Shown: positions 1 through 5,594, numbered from the stretch's first letter. The stretch: DNA of 5,838 nt from Methanobacteriota archaeon (GCA_903930485.1 CAIYYO010000270.1:1-5838); one strand, 5' to 3'. Numbers and translations are program-made. The notes: generated by a model from the sequence alone, not told the origin.

Positions 1-169
1 GGTACTGCTCCAGGACCGCCATGTGCGCCAGCTCGTGGATAAGCGGAGCCGCGATCACGGAAACTAGAAGGAATGCCACCATGCCGAGGACGTGGGTCCG
101 GTAGAATCCCTCTTTCACAGGGTCCCTGCCTTTCATGAGGGTCCTTCGGACATACTCTTTGGAGTACAT
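1..169 (-). CDS. Membrane protein with HELAH zinc-metallopeptidase motif, N-terminal part (truncated by window edge)
   Basis: The first 56 residues are visible and the gene runs off the left edge. The N-terminus is basic (residues 1-25, with K/R at 4, 8, 9, 13, 15, 19 and 24) and should be cytoplasmic. A hydrophobic segment follows at about 27-44 and leads directly into H45-E46-L47-A48-H49, an HExxH zinc-binding motif. A motif at the end of a membrane helix is typical of intramembrane or membrane-bound zinc proteases such as M50/site-2 protease relatives. That family assignment is inference, because the third metal ligand and the other helices lie outside the window. The ATG follows the TAA of the 37-residue gene after one base, so it is probably translated by coupling; only a weak AGG lies upstream, six bases from the ATG. 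Its place at the end of a MoxR-vWA operon suggests a proteolytic partner for that machinery. The reading frame is certain and the function moderately so. Confidence 0.8.
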   Translation of the reverse strand, partial: MYSKEYVRRTLMKGRDPVKEGFYRTHVLGMVAFLLVSVIAAPLIHELAHMAVLEQY

Positions 170-170
170 T

Positions 171-284
171 TTATGCCTTGGATCCGGCGCGGGAATTCTT
201 CCTTCTCGCCTTTTCTCTCAGGCTTACGAGGAGCGCGAGCATTATCAGGGCGAGGAGAGCCGTAAAAAAAGTCTTGGAGATCAT
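171..284 (-). CDS. 37-residue single-pass membrane protein of unknown function
   Basis: This short gene is supported by context and composition. Its ATG overlaps the TGA of the preceding gene as ATGA (281-284), and its TAA is one base before the next ATG. The product begins MISK, has one hydrophobic segment at about residues 6-22 (Phe, Ala, Leu, Ile, Met, Val), and ends in a strongly basic tail (residues 23-36 hold eight Lys/Arg). The positive-inside rule predicts the N-terminus outside and the tail in the cytoplasm. I do not recognise a family. It could be a small subunit or regulator of the neighbouring membrane protease or vWA protein. It could also be a spacer peptide that couples translation of the two flanking genes. 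The exact fit at both ends and the clear membrane-segment-plus-basic-tail pattern argue against chance. Confidence 0.7.
   Translation of the reverse strand: MISKTFFTALLALIMLALLVSLREKARRKNSRAGSKA
281..284 (-). other. ATGA stop/start overlap
   Basis: The TGA stop of the acidic protein gene (281-283) shares bases with the ATG of the 37-residue gene (282-284). This layout is typical of translational coupling. It decides the start of the small gene, which has no strong Shine-Dalgarno of its own. Confidence 0.85.
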
Positions 285-1294
285 TCTGCGCCTGCGCTTA
301 GCTTGTTTATCGTTTTCTCTGCGATGTTATAGGCCTTGGGCATGCTCTCGTTCAGCGGCACGTGGGCGTACATCATCACCGGCATCCTTTTGAAGAAATC
401 CATGAGCTGTTCCTTTAGCTCGCGGTCGATGTCTCTCGTCTTCAATTCGTCTACCAGCTCGTGATAAGTGACTTCTCTTTTGATGTCGAACCTGACCTCG
501 AGGAACTGCTTCAGCACGTACGCCACGCCGATGAGCGCACGCCTCTCGTCTTTTATCTCCTTGATCTTGCCCAGGTTCTCGAGAGACATCCTGCGCAGCT
601 TCGTATCCTTGCCTTCCGTCGACAGTCTGCCGGTCAGCCGGGAAACCCTGTCCAGGATCCCGTCCAATAGTCCCGGCTCTTCTTCCTCCTTGACCTCCGG
701 CTCCGCGGCCGCATCATCCTCCTTTTCCTGGAACTCCCGGCGTAGGTCGATCAGCTCGAGGTCTTCTTTCAAGGTGCTGGTCTCGTTCCTGATGGTCGTG
801 TCGTCCTGGGGTCCGCCCATGTATTTGAACTCCGTCTCGATCTTCTCAAGCTCCGAAGAATCGAAGACGTCTTTTTTCTCCGGGGCCGCGGAGCCTAGGC
901 TTTTGGACAGCGCCGATATCTCCGACCTTATCTCTGCGACCTTCCCCTCGTCCACGGGCTCGGAAGAGTTCATGTTCCTGATGGATATGCACCCGTCGCC
1001 CTTCCTCACCTCGATGTTGGAGTTCGTGGGTATGTCGACTTCCCCCTTTTCCAGCACCATCTCTATATGGCCGCCGTTCTTGTATATCTTGAACTCGGTC
1101 ACCGACGCAGGGTCGTTGTCGCCGGTAACTTCGCGCTTGAGGAGCTTGAACACGGCGGAATCGTATTCCTCCTTTCCTATGATTTTATTATCGTATGCGT
1201 CTTTCAGGATATCGGCTACGGTCTTCGCTTTTTCGCCACCGCTTCCGCCGCCGGCCTGCTTCCCGGCCTCCTGCAACGCCGCTTCATCCGCCAT
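281..1294 (-). CDS. Acidic multi-domain protein of unknown function (SHOCT-like N-terminus, possible DUF4129-like C-terminus)
   Basis: This 337-residue protein has no predicted membrane segment or signal peptide and is probably cytoplasmic. Four parts are visible. Residues 1-25 are a Gly/Ala-rich flexible start. Residues 26-54 (ADILKDAYDNKIIGKEEYD, then AVFKLLKRE) resemble a SHOCT-type short helical module. Residues 66-110 alternate hydrophobic and polar residues like a small beta domain. Residues 115-208 are low-complexity, acidic and partly coiled-coil-like, ending in an EVKEEEEPG stretch. The C-terminal helical region (about 209-337) includes a basic helix with RRAL at 251-254, then REVTYHELVDEL (273-284) and a final MMYAHVPL region (307-314). 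This resembles the helical fold of DUF4129 proteins, which often accompany MoxR-DUF58-vWA genes; I infer that only from pattern. It lies 37 bases after the vWA gene and overlaps the next gene by 4. No Shine-Dalgarno precedes the ATG, but a TATA-like box does. It could be an adaptor or substrate of the MoxR machinery. Confidence 0.85.
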   Translation of the reverse strand: MADEAALQEAGKQAGGGSGGEKAKTVADILKDAYDNKIIGKEEYDSAVFKLLKREVTGDNDPASVTEFKIYKNGGHIEMVLEKGEVDIPTNSNIEVRKGDGCISIRNMNSSEPVDEGKVAEIRSEISALSKSLGSAAPEKKDVFDSSELEKIETEFKYMGGPQDDTTIRNETSTLKEDLELIDLRREFQEKEDDAAAEPEVKEEEEPGLLDGILDRVSRLTGRLSTEGKDTKLRRMSLENLGKIKEIKDERRALIGVAYVLKQFLEVRFDIKREVTYHELVDELKTRDIDRELKEQLMDFFKRMPVMMYAHVPLNESMPKAYNIAEKTINKLSAGAE

Positions 1295-1320
1295 CTTGTT
1301 TATAGAATGATACTATCGTG

Positions 1321-1328
1321 TTAATATA
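1321..1328 (-). promoter_or_regulatory. Possible internal archaeal TATA box for the acidic-protein gene
   Basis: The minus strand reads TATATTAA here, in the 37-base gap between the vWA and acidic-protein genes. Its centre is about 30 bases before the ATG at 1294. With usual archaeal spacing, transcription would begin about 4 bases before that ATG, giving a nearly leaderless mRNA. That fits the absence of a Shine-Dalgarno there. A box this short and AT-rich can occur by chance. Confidence 0.35.
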
Positions 1329-1331
1329 CTT

Positions 1332-2285
1332 CTACGGTATCGGGCGGTACTTGGTTATCTCGAACGCCCATTCGAATAGTAGGACTATGCATGCCGCGAT
1401 GAGCAGGTAGGTCTTGACTTCCTGGGTCACGTTCTTAGTCTCGACGCCGGAATCGAAAGCCGCCTTGAACGACTGAGCGTCGTGTATCGGGAAATACTTG
1501 CCCCCGGTCTCGTTCGCAAGATATCTCAGGGTGTCCTCGTCAAGCCCGGAAACGTCGGCCGCCGTCGCATTCAGACCTATAAGCTCCGTGGGGACCGTCA
1601 CGTCCTCGTTCTCGTTGCTGCCTATCCCGATAGCTATTATCTTTATCTTCTCGTTCTTGACCGACCGCAGGGCATCGCTTATATTCACCCCTATGTTGTT
1701 CCTGCCGTCGGTTATGAGTATGATGGTCTTGTTCCTGTCCGTCCCGTGGAGTATAGACGAAGAAGTGATCAACGCCTCCCCTATCGCAGTCCCGGCAGGC
1801 TGGTCGAGGCTTATCCGGTCGACGATGCCCGAAACCAGCTCAAGGTCGTCGATGGGCTTAGTCTGCGTATACGCATTGCCCGCAAAAGTGACCACGCCGA
1901 TCCGCGTGTCTTTTAGCTTCGCCAGCCATTCTATCGTGGTTTTCTTGGCCAGCGCGAGGCGGTCAGGCTCGTAGTCCGGCGTAAGCATCGAAGAAGACGT
2001 ATCGATGGCAAGCACGAAATCCGTGTTCGAGACAAAGCCCTGCTGGACTATCTGCAGGTCAGATATCGCGAGGACTATGAGAACGATGACGACGAGCCTC
2101 AGGATCAGGGGTATGAACGCTATCTGGAACCTCTTCGGGTGGTATATCTTCTCCAGGACCTCGAAGTTCCCGAAACGCATGGTGCGCTGGCGGGCGAACC
2201 TCTTGGAGACAAAAAATATGATGAACACTAAGCCGAACAGCACGACGAACAGGTCCAGGTATTTGTACGAATAGGTGATGTCCAT
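1332..2285 (-). CDS. Membrane-anchored vWA-domain protein, BatA-like
   Basis: This 317-residue protein has the BatA layout: a two-helix N-terminal hairpin, a von Willebrand A domain, and a C-terminal membrane helix. TM1 is at about 11-27 and TM2 at 54-75, with a very basic loop between (KRFARQRTMRF at 28-38, KR at 51-52). TM3 is at about 292-308. The vWA domain spans about 88-280. It has a complete MIDAS: D95-T-S97-S-S99, T166 in GTAIGEAL, and D193 in ITDGRNN. The late GGKYFPI (261-267) motif is also typical of BatA-type proteins. The basic loop places residues 28-53 inside, so the vWA domain should face outward; that is inference. The ATG is 3 bases after the DUF58 stop, with GGAG at 2295-2298. 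In bacteria, relatives work with MoxR and DUF58 in stress tolerance and complex assembly. Here it is probably the membrane partner of the upstream ATPases. Confidence 0.93.
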   Translation of the reverse strand: MDITYSYKYLDLFVVLFGLVFIIFFVSKRFARQRTMRFGNFEVLEKIYHPKRFQIAFIPLILRLVVIVLIVLAISDLQIVQQGFVSNTDFVLAIDTSSSMLTPDYEPDRLALAKKTTIEWLAKLKDTRIGVVTFAGNAYTQTKPIDDLELVSGIVDRISLDQPAGTAIGEALITSSSILHGTDRNKTIILITDGRNNIGVNISDALRSVKNEKIKIIAIGIGSNENEDVTVPTELIGLNATAADVSGLDEDTLRYLANETGGKYFPIHDAQSFKAAFDSGVETKNVTQEVKTYLLIAACIVLLFEWAFEITKYRPIP

Positions 2286-2288
2286 CTT

Positions 2289-3182
2289 TCAGTGCTCCTG
2301 CATCAGCTGCAGATACTTCACAAGCGGAGTCGCAAAGGCCTGGTTAGTGTAAACCTTGATGAATCCGGCCCCTGAATTCGTGAACTCGCTCTCGATCTTT
2401 TTCTCCCTGATGAGCGCCTCATGGTCGTATTCCCTTTTGGCGTGGTCGAGGTTGACGAGCATCGCGTTGTCCGGGTAGAACGGGTCCGACAGGCGCATGT
2501 TGCCGACGCCTTCCGGGAGCTTGGAGTCGACGACGTCCCGTATCATTATCCCGAAGACCCCGTACAGTTTCCCGCAGACCGCTTTGAGCGGGTCCTTCCA
2601 GTCCTCGCCTATGCCGATGAAATCGGATATTATGAAAAGCGCCGTCTTTTCGCTTATCGAGTTGAGCACGTAGGAAAGCGCGCCTTTGAAGTCGCACGGT
2701 CCGCCGTAGAACTGTGGGTCGACGAGGCTCTTCAGGATCATGTAGTACTGGCTTATGTCTCCTCCGGGAGGCATGCTCGCATGCACTTTGTCCGCGAACA
2801 TCCCGAAGCCGACGGCGTCGCCGGAATCTATCGCGGCAAAGGCTATGCTGCCCGCGACTATGGCCGCGTACTCGCTTTTCAGCTTCTCCTGCGTCCCGAA
2901 AAGCATCGAAGAAGAGCTGTCTACGAGGATGTATATGTCGAGGTTCTTTTCTTCCTCGTACTGCTTCACATACAACTTATTCGCCCGCAGGCTGGACTTC
3001 CAGTCTATCCTCGTGGCGTCGTCTTCGCCCTGTATGTAATCACGCAGGCCCGCGAACTCCACCCCCGAGCCTCTGAACAGCTGGTTATATTTTAAAAGGA
3101 ATTTGAATACCTCGGAGAGCTCCTTGATGTTCGCATCAACCTCCTGCATCAGCTCGTCGACGTAGTTTATTTCCATCGCCAT
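2289..3182 (-). CDS. DUF58 family protein with vWA-like metal site
   Basis: This 297-residue protein is soluble, with no membrane helix. The DUF58 signature is clear: EFAGLRDYIQGED (42-54), RIDWKSSLRANKLYVKQYEE (58-77), then ILVDSSSSM (85-93). D88, S90 and S92 form a DxSxS metal-binding motif, and IISDF (184-188) with D187 is the second acidic strand end of a vWA-like fold. DUF58 proteins almost always lie next to MoxR ATPases and are thought to be their cytoplasmic partners or adaptors; the biochemical role is poorly defined. This copy lacks the N-terminal membrane hairpin seen in some longer DUF58 proteins and matches the short soluble form. An ATG at codon 3 is possible, but GGAG at 3191-3194, eight bases before the first ATG, supports the start given. 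It follows the MoxR gene by 27 bases and precedes the vWA gene by 3. Confidence 0.93.
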   Translation of the reverse strand: MAMEINYVDELMQEVDANIKELSEVFKFLLKYNQLFRGSGVEFAGLRDYIQGEDDATRIDWKSSLRANKLYVKQYEEEKNLDIYILVDSSSSMLFGTQEKLKSEYAAIVAGSIAFAAIDSGDAVGFGMFADKVHASMPPGGDISQYYMILKSLVDPQFYGGPCDFKGALSYVLNSISEKTALFIISDFIGIGEDWKDPLKAVCGKLYGVFGIMIRDVVDSKLPEGVGNMRLSDPFYPDNAMLVNLDHAKREYDHEALIREKKIESEFTNSGAGFIKVYTNQAFATPLVKYLQLMQEH

Positions 3183-3190
3183 TCTTTCAA

Positions 3191-3202
3191 CTCCGCTCCC
3201 TC
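3191..3202 (-). promoter_or_regulatory. Shine-Dalgarno region of the DUF58 gene
   Basis: The minus strand reads GAGGGAGCGGAG, with the last GGAG (3191-3194) eight bases before ATG at 3182. This fixes the first of two closely spaced ATGs (codons 1 and 3) as the likely start. Confidence 0.6.
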
Positions 3203-3209
3203 ATGCCAG

Positions 3210-4190
3210 TCAGATGACTGGGACCTTGTTTATTATGGAGTTTATGATCTTGTCCGTGCTGACGCCGCGAGCCTTGCCTTCGTAGCTCAGAAGTATCCTA
3301 TGCCTGAGCACTTCGTGTGAAACGTCCCTGACGTCTTCCGGAAGCACGTACGTCCTTCCGTTCATGAGCGCTGTCGCTTTTCCCGCAAGCGCCAGGTTTA
3401 TGGACGCCCGCGGCGACGCACCCCATTCCACGAAACTGCTCTCCTTTATCCCGAACTTGACCGGATTACGCGTCGCATCGACGAGCTCCATGATGTACTG
3501 TTTTACCTCGTCGGATATGCCGATGCCCTTGACGAGCGACTGAATATCGATGATCTCCTGGGCGCTGAGGACCTGTTTTATGCCGAAGTCCTCGATCCGT
3601 TTCACGTCGACGTTCTGGTCCAGGACGTTGATCTCCTCGTTCTCTTTAGGGTAGTCGACGTAGACCTTGAAAAGGAACCGGTCTATCTGCGCGAGAGCCA
3701 GAGGGTAAACACCTGCCTGCTCGATCGGATTCTGGGTCGCGAGGACGCAGAACGGCTCCGGCAGGTTGAATGTCTCCTTCCCTATAGTGACCTTCCGTTC
3801 TTCCATGGCCTGAAGCATCGCAGACTGCACTTTGGGCGGCGCCCTGTTTATCTCGTCGGCCAGCACGAAATTTGAAAATAACGGTCCTTTTATCGTGTAA
3901 AAGCCCCGGGTCTCTTCGTATACCGTGGTTCCGGTGATGTCCGTCGGCAGCAGGTCCGGGGTGAACTGTATCCGGTGGAACTCCGCCCCACTTATCGTGC
4001 AGGAAATAAGCCGGACCAGGAAGGTCTTCGCAAGGCCGGGAACCGATTCGAAGAGGATGTGCCCGTTGCATATGATGGCCTTCAGCGTGGTGTTGACTAT
4101 CTCGTCCTGTCCGACGAGGCCTTTCTTTATCTCGTCCCTCACCTCCTGGAGCTTGTTGTTATACTGCTCTACCTTCGCATCTAGTTCCAT
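3210..4190 (-). CDS. MoxR-family AAA+ ATPase, second (divergent) copy
   Basis: This 326-residue protein is full length for MoxR ATPases, which are cytoplasmic hexamers that use ATP to remodel protein complexes with vWA partners. Motifs in order: the VGQDEI start of the AAA+ core (26-31); the P-loop ESVPGLAKT (48-56) with K55 and T56; FTPDLLPTDITG (76-87); Walker B VLADEINRAPPK (109-120) with D112 and E113; sensor 1 ATQNP (151-155) with N154; the arginine-finger region ALAQIDRF (165-172) with R171; and sensor 2 GASPRA (257-262) with R261. Two departures stand out. S49 replaces the first P-loop Gly (family norm EGVPGxAKT). ALAQ replaces PEAQ before the arginine finger. Both are confirmed in the codons. 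The gene starts 13 bases after the stop of its paralogue, with only a weak GGAT as ribosome site. It is a duplicate of the neighbouring MoxR and probably still active. Confidence 0.95.
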   Translation of the reverse strand: MELDAKVEQYNNKLQEVRDEIKKGLVGQDEIVNTTLKAIICNGHILFESVPGLAKTFLVRLISCTISGAEFHRIQFTPDLLPTDITGTTVYEETRGFYTIKGPLFSNFVLADEINRAPPKVQSAMLQAMEERKVTIGKETFNLPEPFCVLATQNPIEQAGVYPLALAQIDRFLFKVYVDYPKENEEINVLDQNVDVKRIEDFGIKQVLSAQEIIDIQSLVKGIGISDEVKQYIMELVDATRNPVKFGIKESSFVEWGASPRASINLALAGKATALMNGRTYVLPEDVRDVSHEVLRHRILLSYEGKARGVSTDKIINSIINKVPVI

Positions 4191-4203
4191 TTTTCGAATC
4201 CGA

Positions 4204-5193
4204 TCAAATGACCGGCACCTTGTCTATTATGGCGTCCACTATCTGGTCGGTGTTGACGCCTTTCGCTTTGCCTTCATAGTTGAGTATGACCCTGTGCCTT
4301 AGGACGTCGTGCGATATCGCCCTGACGTCCTCAGGGATGACGAAGGAACGGTTGTTCATCAAAGCCGTCGCCCTCGCCGCAAGGGAAAGGTTGATCGACG
4401 CCCTCGGAGACCCGCCCCATTGTATGAACTTGCCTTCCTTTATGCCGTAGTCGTCGGGCCGCCTCGTAGCGTTCACGATGTGCACGATATATTTCTTTAT
4501 CTCTTCCGAGACGTATATCTGTTTTACGACTTTCTGCATGTCGAGGATTGTATCAATGTTGATGACCCGTTTAACGTTGAATTCCTCCAGCTTCTTCACT
4601 TGGAGGTTGCGCTCGATTATCTCCTTCTCGTCGGATTTGGAAGGATACGTCATGTTAAGCTTGAAAAAGAAACGGTCCACCTGGGCTTCAGGAAGCGGGT
4701 ACACGCCCCGTTTTTCCAACGGGTCCTGGGTCGCGAGAACTATGAAGGGCCTCGGCAGGGGAAAAGTCTCCTTACCTATCGTCACCTCTCGCTCCTGCAT
4801 GGCCTGAAGCATCGCGGACTGCACCTTAGGAGGAGTCCTGTTGATCTCGTCGCCTATGACGATGTTGGCGAAGATCGGCCCCCGTACCGTATAGAACCCG
4901 CGGTCTTTGTCGTATGCCGTGACCCCTGTTATGTCTGTCGGGAGCAGGTCGGGCGTAAACTGTATCCTCTGGAACTCGGCACCGTCTATCGTCTCGCTGA
5001 GGACCACGACGAGAAGCGTTTTCGCTATCCCGGGTATGCCTTCTATCAGGGCGTGGCCGTTGCAGATAACGCACTTGAGGATTACGTCGATGATCTTGTC
5101 CTGGCCCAGTATGACCTTCTTCATCTCCCGCTTGACCTCGCCCAGCTTCCGGTTATGCTCTACTATGGCTTCGTGCAAGTCTTTAGGGGCCAT
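4204..5193 (-). CDS. MoxR-family AAA+ ATPase, first copy (sensor-1 Asp variant)
   Basis: This 329-residue protein is the first gene of the operon and a paralogue of the next one. They share long blocks such as RIQFTPDLLPTDITG and PPKVQSAMLQAM, and both end in KVPVI. Motifs: LGQDKI (29-34); P-loop EGIPGIAKT (51-59) with K58 and T59; Walker B IVIGDEINRT (111-120) with D115 and E116; PEAQVDRF (168-175) with R174; and sensor 2 GSPRA (261-265) with R264. Sensor 1 reads ATQDP (154-158). D157 stands where MoxR proteins normally have Asn, in the codon GAC. Sensor-1 Asn positions the nucleophilic water, so this copy may hydrolyse ATP slowly. MoxR proteins usually act with DUF58 and vWA proteins, which follow here. 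No Shine-Dalgarno precedes the ATG; the upstream 25 bases are AT-rich (TTTTTAAAC), so the mRNA may be leaderless. Confidence 0.95.
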   Translation of the reverse strand: MAPKDLHEAIVEHNRKLGEVKREMKKVILGQDKIIDVILKCVICNGHALIEGIPGIAKTLLVVVLSETIDGAEFQRIQFTPDLLPTDITGVTAYDKDRGFYTVRGPIFANIVIGDEINRTPPKVQSAMLQAMQEREVTIGKETFPLPRPFIVLATQDPLEKRGVYPLPEAQVDRFFFKLNMTYPSKSDEKEIIERNLQVKKLEEFNVKRVINIDTILDMQKVVKQIYVSEEIKKYIVHIVNATRRPDDYGIKEGKFIQWGGSPRASINLSLAARATALMNNRSFVIPEDVRAISHDVLRHRVILNYEGKAKGVNTDQIVDAIIDKVPVI

Positions 5194-5236
5194 GTTGCTT
5201 GTTTAAAAATGGAAACAAAAGAAAAAGAATGAAACT
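5194..5236 (-). promoter_or_regulatory. Probable promoter or leader zone of the MoxR operon
   Basis: This stretch before the first MoxR ATG is pyrimidine-rich on the minus strand. It contains TTTTTAAA (5203-5210), which is too close to the ATG for a standard leaderless promoter. A second AT-rich TTTTTTATTAA (5268-5278) lies farther up, inside the preceding terminator, and would give a leader of about 55 bases. No clear Shine-Dalgarno is present. The operon needs a promoter between 5194 and about 5299 unless it is reached by read-through from the winged-helix gene. I cannot decide which element is used. Confidence 0.35.
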
Positions 5237-5290
5237 AAAAAAAAAGCGGGCGGGAAAAAACCGGTCGTTAATAAAAAACCGGAGAAAGGC
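5237..5290. repeat. Three 18-base units, each beginning with an A-tract
   Basis: On the plus strand, units start at 5237, 5255 and 5273, exactly 18 bases apart. Each has an A-tract (9, 6 and 6 bases) followed by a GC-rich piece. Units two and three share their first ten bases (AAAAAACCGG). The first unit has only a loose match after its A-tract (GCGGGCGGG). It overlaps the terminator. Confidence 0.55.
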
Positions 5291-5301
5291 CGGGCGCCTT
5301 T
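5237..5301 (-). terminator. Terminator of the winged-helix gene: hairpin plus three T-tracts
   Basis: At the stop codon there is an inverted repeat AAAGGC / GCCTTT (5285-5290 and 5296-5301) with a 5-base loop. Downstream on the minus strand come T6 (5273-5278), T6 (5255-5260) and T9 (5237-5245). Archaeal RNA polymerase terminates at oligo-T tracts, so several in a row make a strong stop. The tracts are spaced 18 bases apart. A second inverted repeat, CGGGCG / CGCCCG (5291-5296 and 5304-5309), overlaps the first, so the two stems are mutually exclusive. Confidence 0.65.
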
Positions 5302-5515
5302 ATCGCCCGATCTGCCACAGCACCTTGCTCTGCCCAAACCTGGACTCCTTCTTCGCGTTTATCACGCCCATGGATTTCAGCTTGTAGCAGTGAGTGTTAG
5401 CCGTCGACCAGGAGATGTTGGCGCCTTTTGCTATCCCGTATGTAGACAACGGCGCCTTGTTTTCTTTTATCGCGCCCAGTATCGCCCTGTCTACTTCCAT
5501 AATCTCTTCTTCCAT
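5300..5515 (-). CDS. Small winged-helix DNA-binding protein
   Basis: This 71-residue protein is a compact winged helix. Helix 1 is about residues 8-19 (VDRAILGAIKEN), helix 2 about 23-32 (LSTYGIAKGA), the recognition helix about 35-49 (SWSTANTHCYKLKSM), and the wing about 50-69, with VINAK and VLWQI as strands. It resembles short archaeal transcription regulators of the ArsR/MarR-like wHTH class. No metal or ligand site is visible, so the signal is unknown. The start is chosen at 5515 because GGAGG at 5523-5527 lies 7 bases before it. An in-frame ATG at 5533 would add six residues, but its GAGGAG is only 3 bases away and that ATG lies close to the predicted transcript start. The gene sits just upstream of the MoxR operon on the same strand and could regulate it, though terminators bracket it. 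Confidence 0.82.
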   Translation of the reverse strand: MEEEIMEVDRAILGAIKENKAPLSTYGIAKGANISWSTANTHCYKLKSMGVINAKKESRFGQSKVLWQIGR

Positions 5516-5522
5516 TTTTATT

Positions 5523-5527
5523 CCTCC
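5523..5527 (-). promoter_or_regulatory. Shine-Dalgarno deciding the winged-helix start
   Basis: GGAGG on the minus strand, 7 bases before the ATG at 5515. It favours the shorter 71-residue protein over the 77-residue form from 5533. Confidence 0.65.
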
Positions 5528-5552
5528 AAACATTTACTCCTCAAACTCCTAA

Positions 5553-5594
5553 ACAAAAAAGTAATAAATAAAATCCAGTCTGATTCAGACTGGA
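5553..5594 (-). terminator. Terminator of the surface-protein gene
   Basis: A perfect 10-bp inverted repeat, TCCAGTCTGA / TCAGACTGGA (5574-5583 and 5585-5594), with one central base starts immediately after the TAG stop. A T-rich tail follows on the minus strand (TTTTATTTATTAC, then T6 at 5555-5560). Hairpin plus T-tail right after a stop codon, on one side only, marks termination of minus-strand transcription. Confidence 0.8.
5562..5573 (-). promoter_or_regulatory. Possible TATA box of the winged-helix gene
   Basis: The minus strand reads TTTTATTTATTA. Standard archaeal spacing puts the transcript start near 5542, giving a leader of about 26 bases with GGAGG before the ATG at 5515. The same bases form the T-rich tail of the preceding terminator, so their sequence may serve both roles or only termination. 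Confidence 0.45.

Noticed and set aside
468..1310. 280-residue Ser-rich open frame on the plus strand
   Set aside because: It is the antisense shadow of the acidic protein gene; the serine richness mirrors Glu and Lys codons on the other strand.
1332..2285. Five N-x-S/T sequons in the vWA protein as proof of an extracellular domain
   Set aside because: The cytoplasmic MoxR copy at 4204-5193 has a similar number of sequons, so their count does not discriminate. The outward topology rests only on the basic loop and membrane segments.
2421..3095. 224-residue open frame on the plus strand
   Set aside because: It is antisense to the DUF58 gene, whose signature motifs and Shine-Dalgarno are clear.
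3210..4190. The divergent MoxR copy as a pseudogene
   Set aside because: It is full length, and the Walker A Lys and Thr, Walker B, sensor 1, arginine finger and sensor 2 residues are all present. It is tightly placed in the operon, so altered function is more likely than decay.
4309..5232. Long 307-residue open frame on the plus strand
   Set aside because: It lies wholly antisense to the first MoxR gene, whose P-loop, Walker B and sensor motifs are plain. The open frame follows from the scarcity of TTA, CTA and TCA codons in the real gene, and its product has no recognisable motif.
5199..5387. Lys/Arg-rich 62-residue plus-strand frame resembling a small basic protein
   Set aside because: Its basic composition comes from the A-tracts that form the minus-strand terminator, and its 3' part overlaps the winged-helix gene. 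There is no supporting ribosome site or context.
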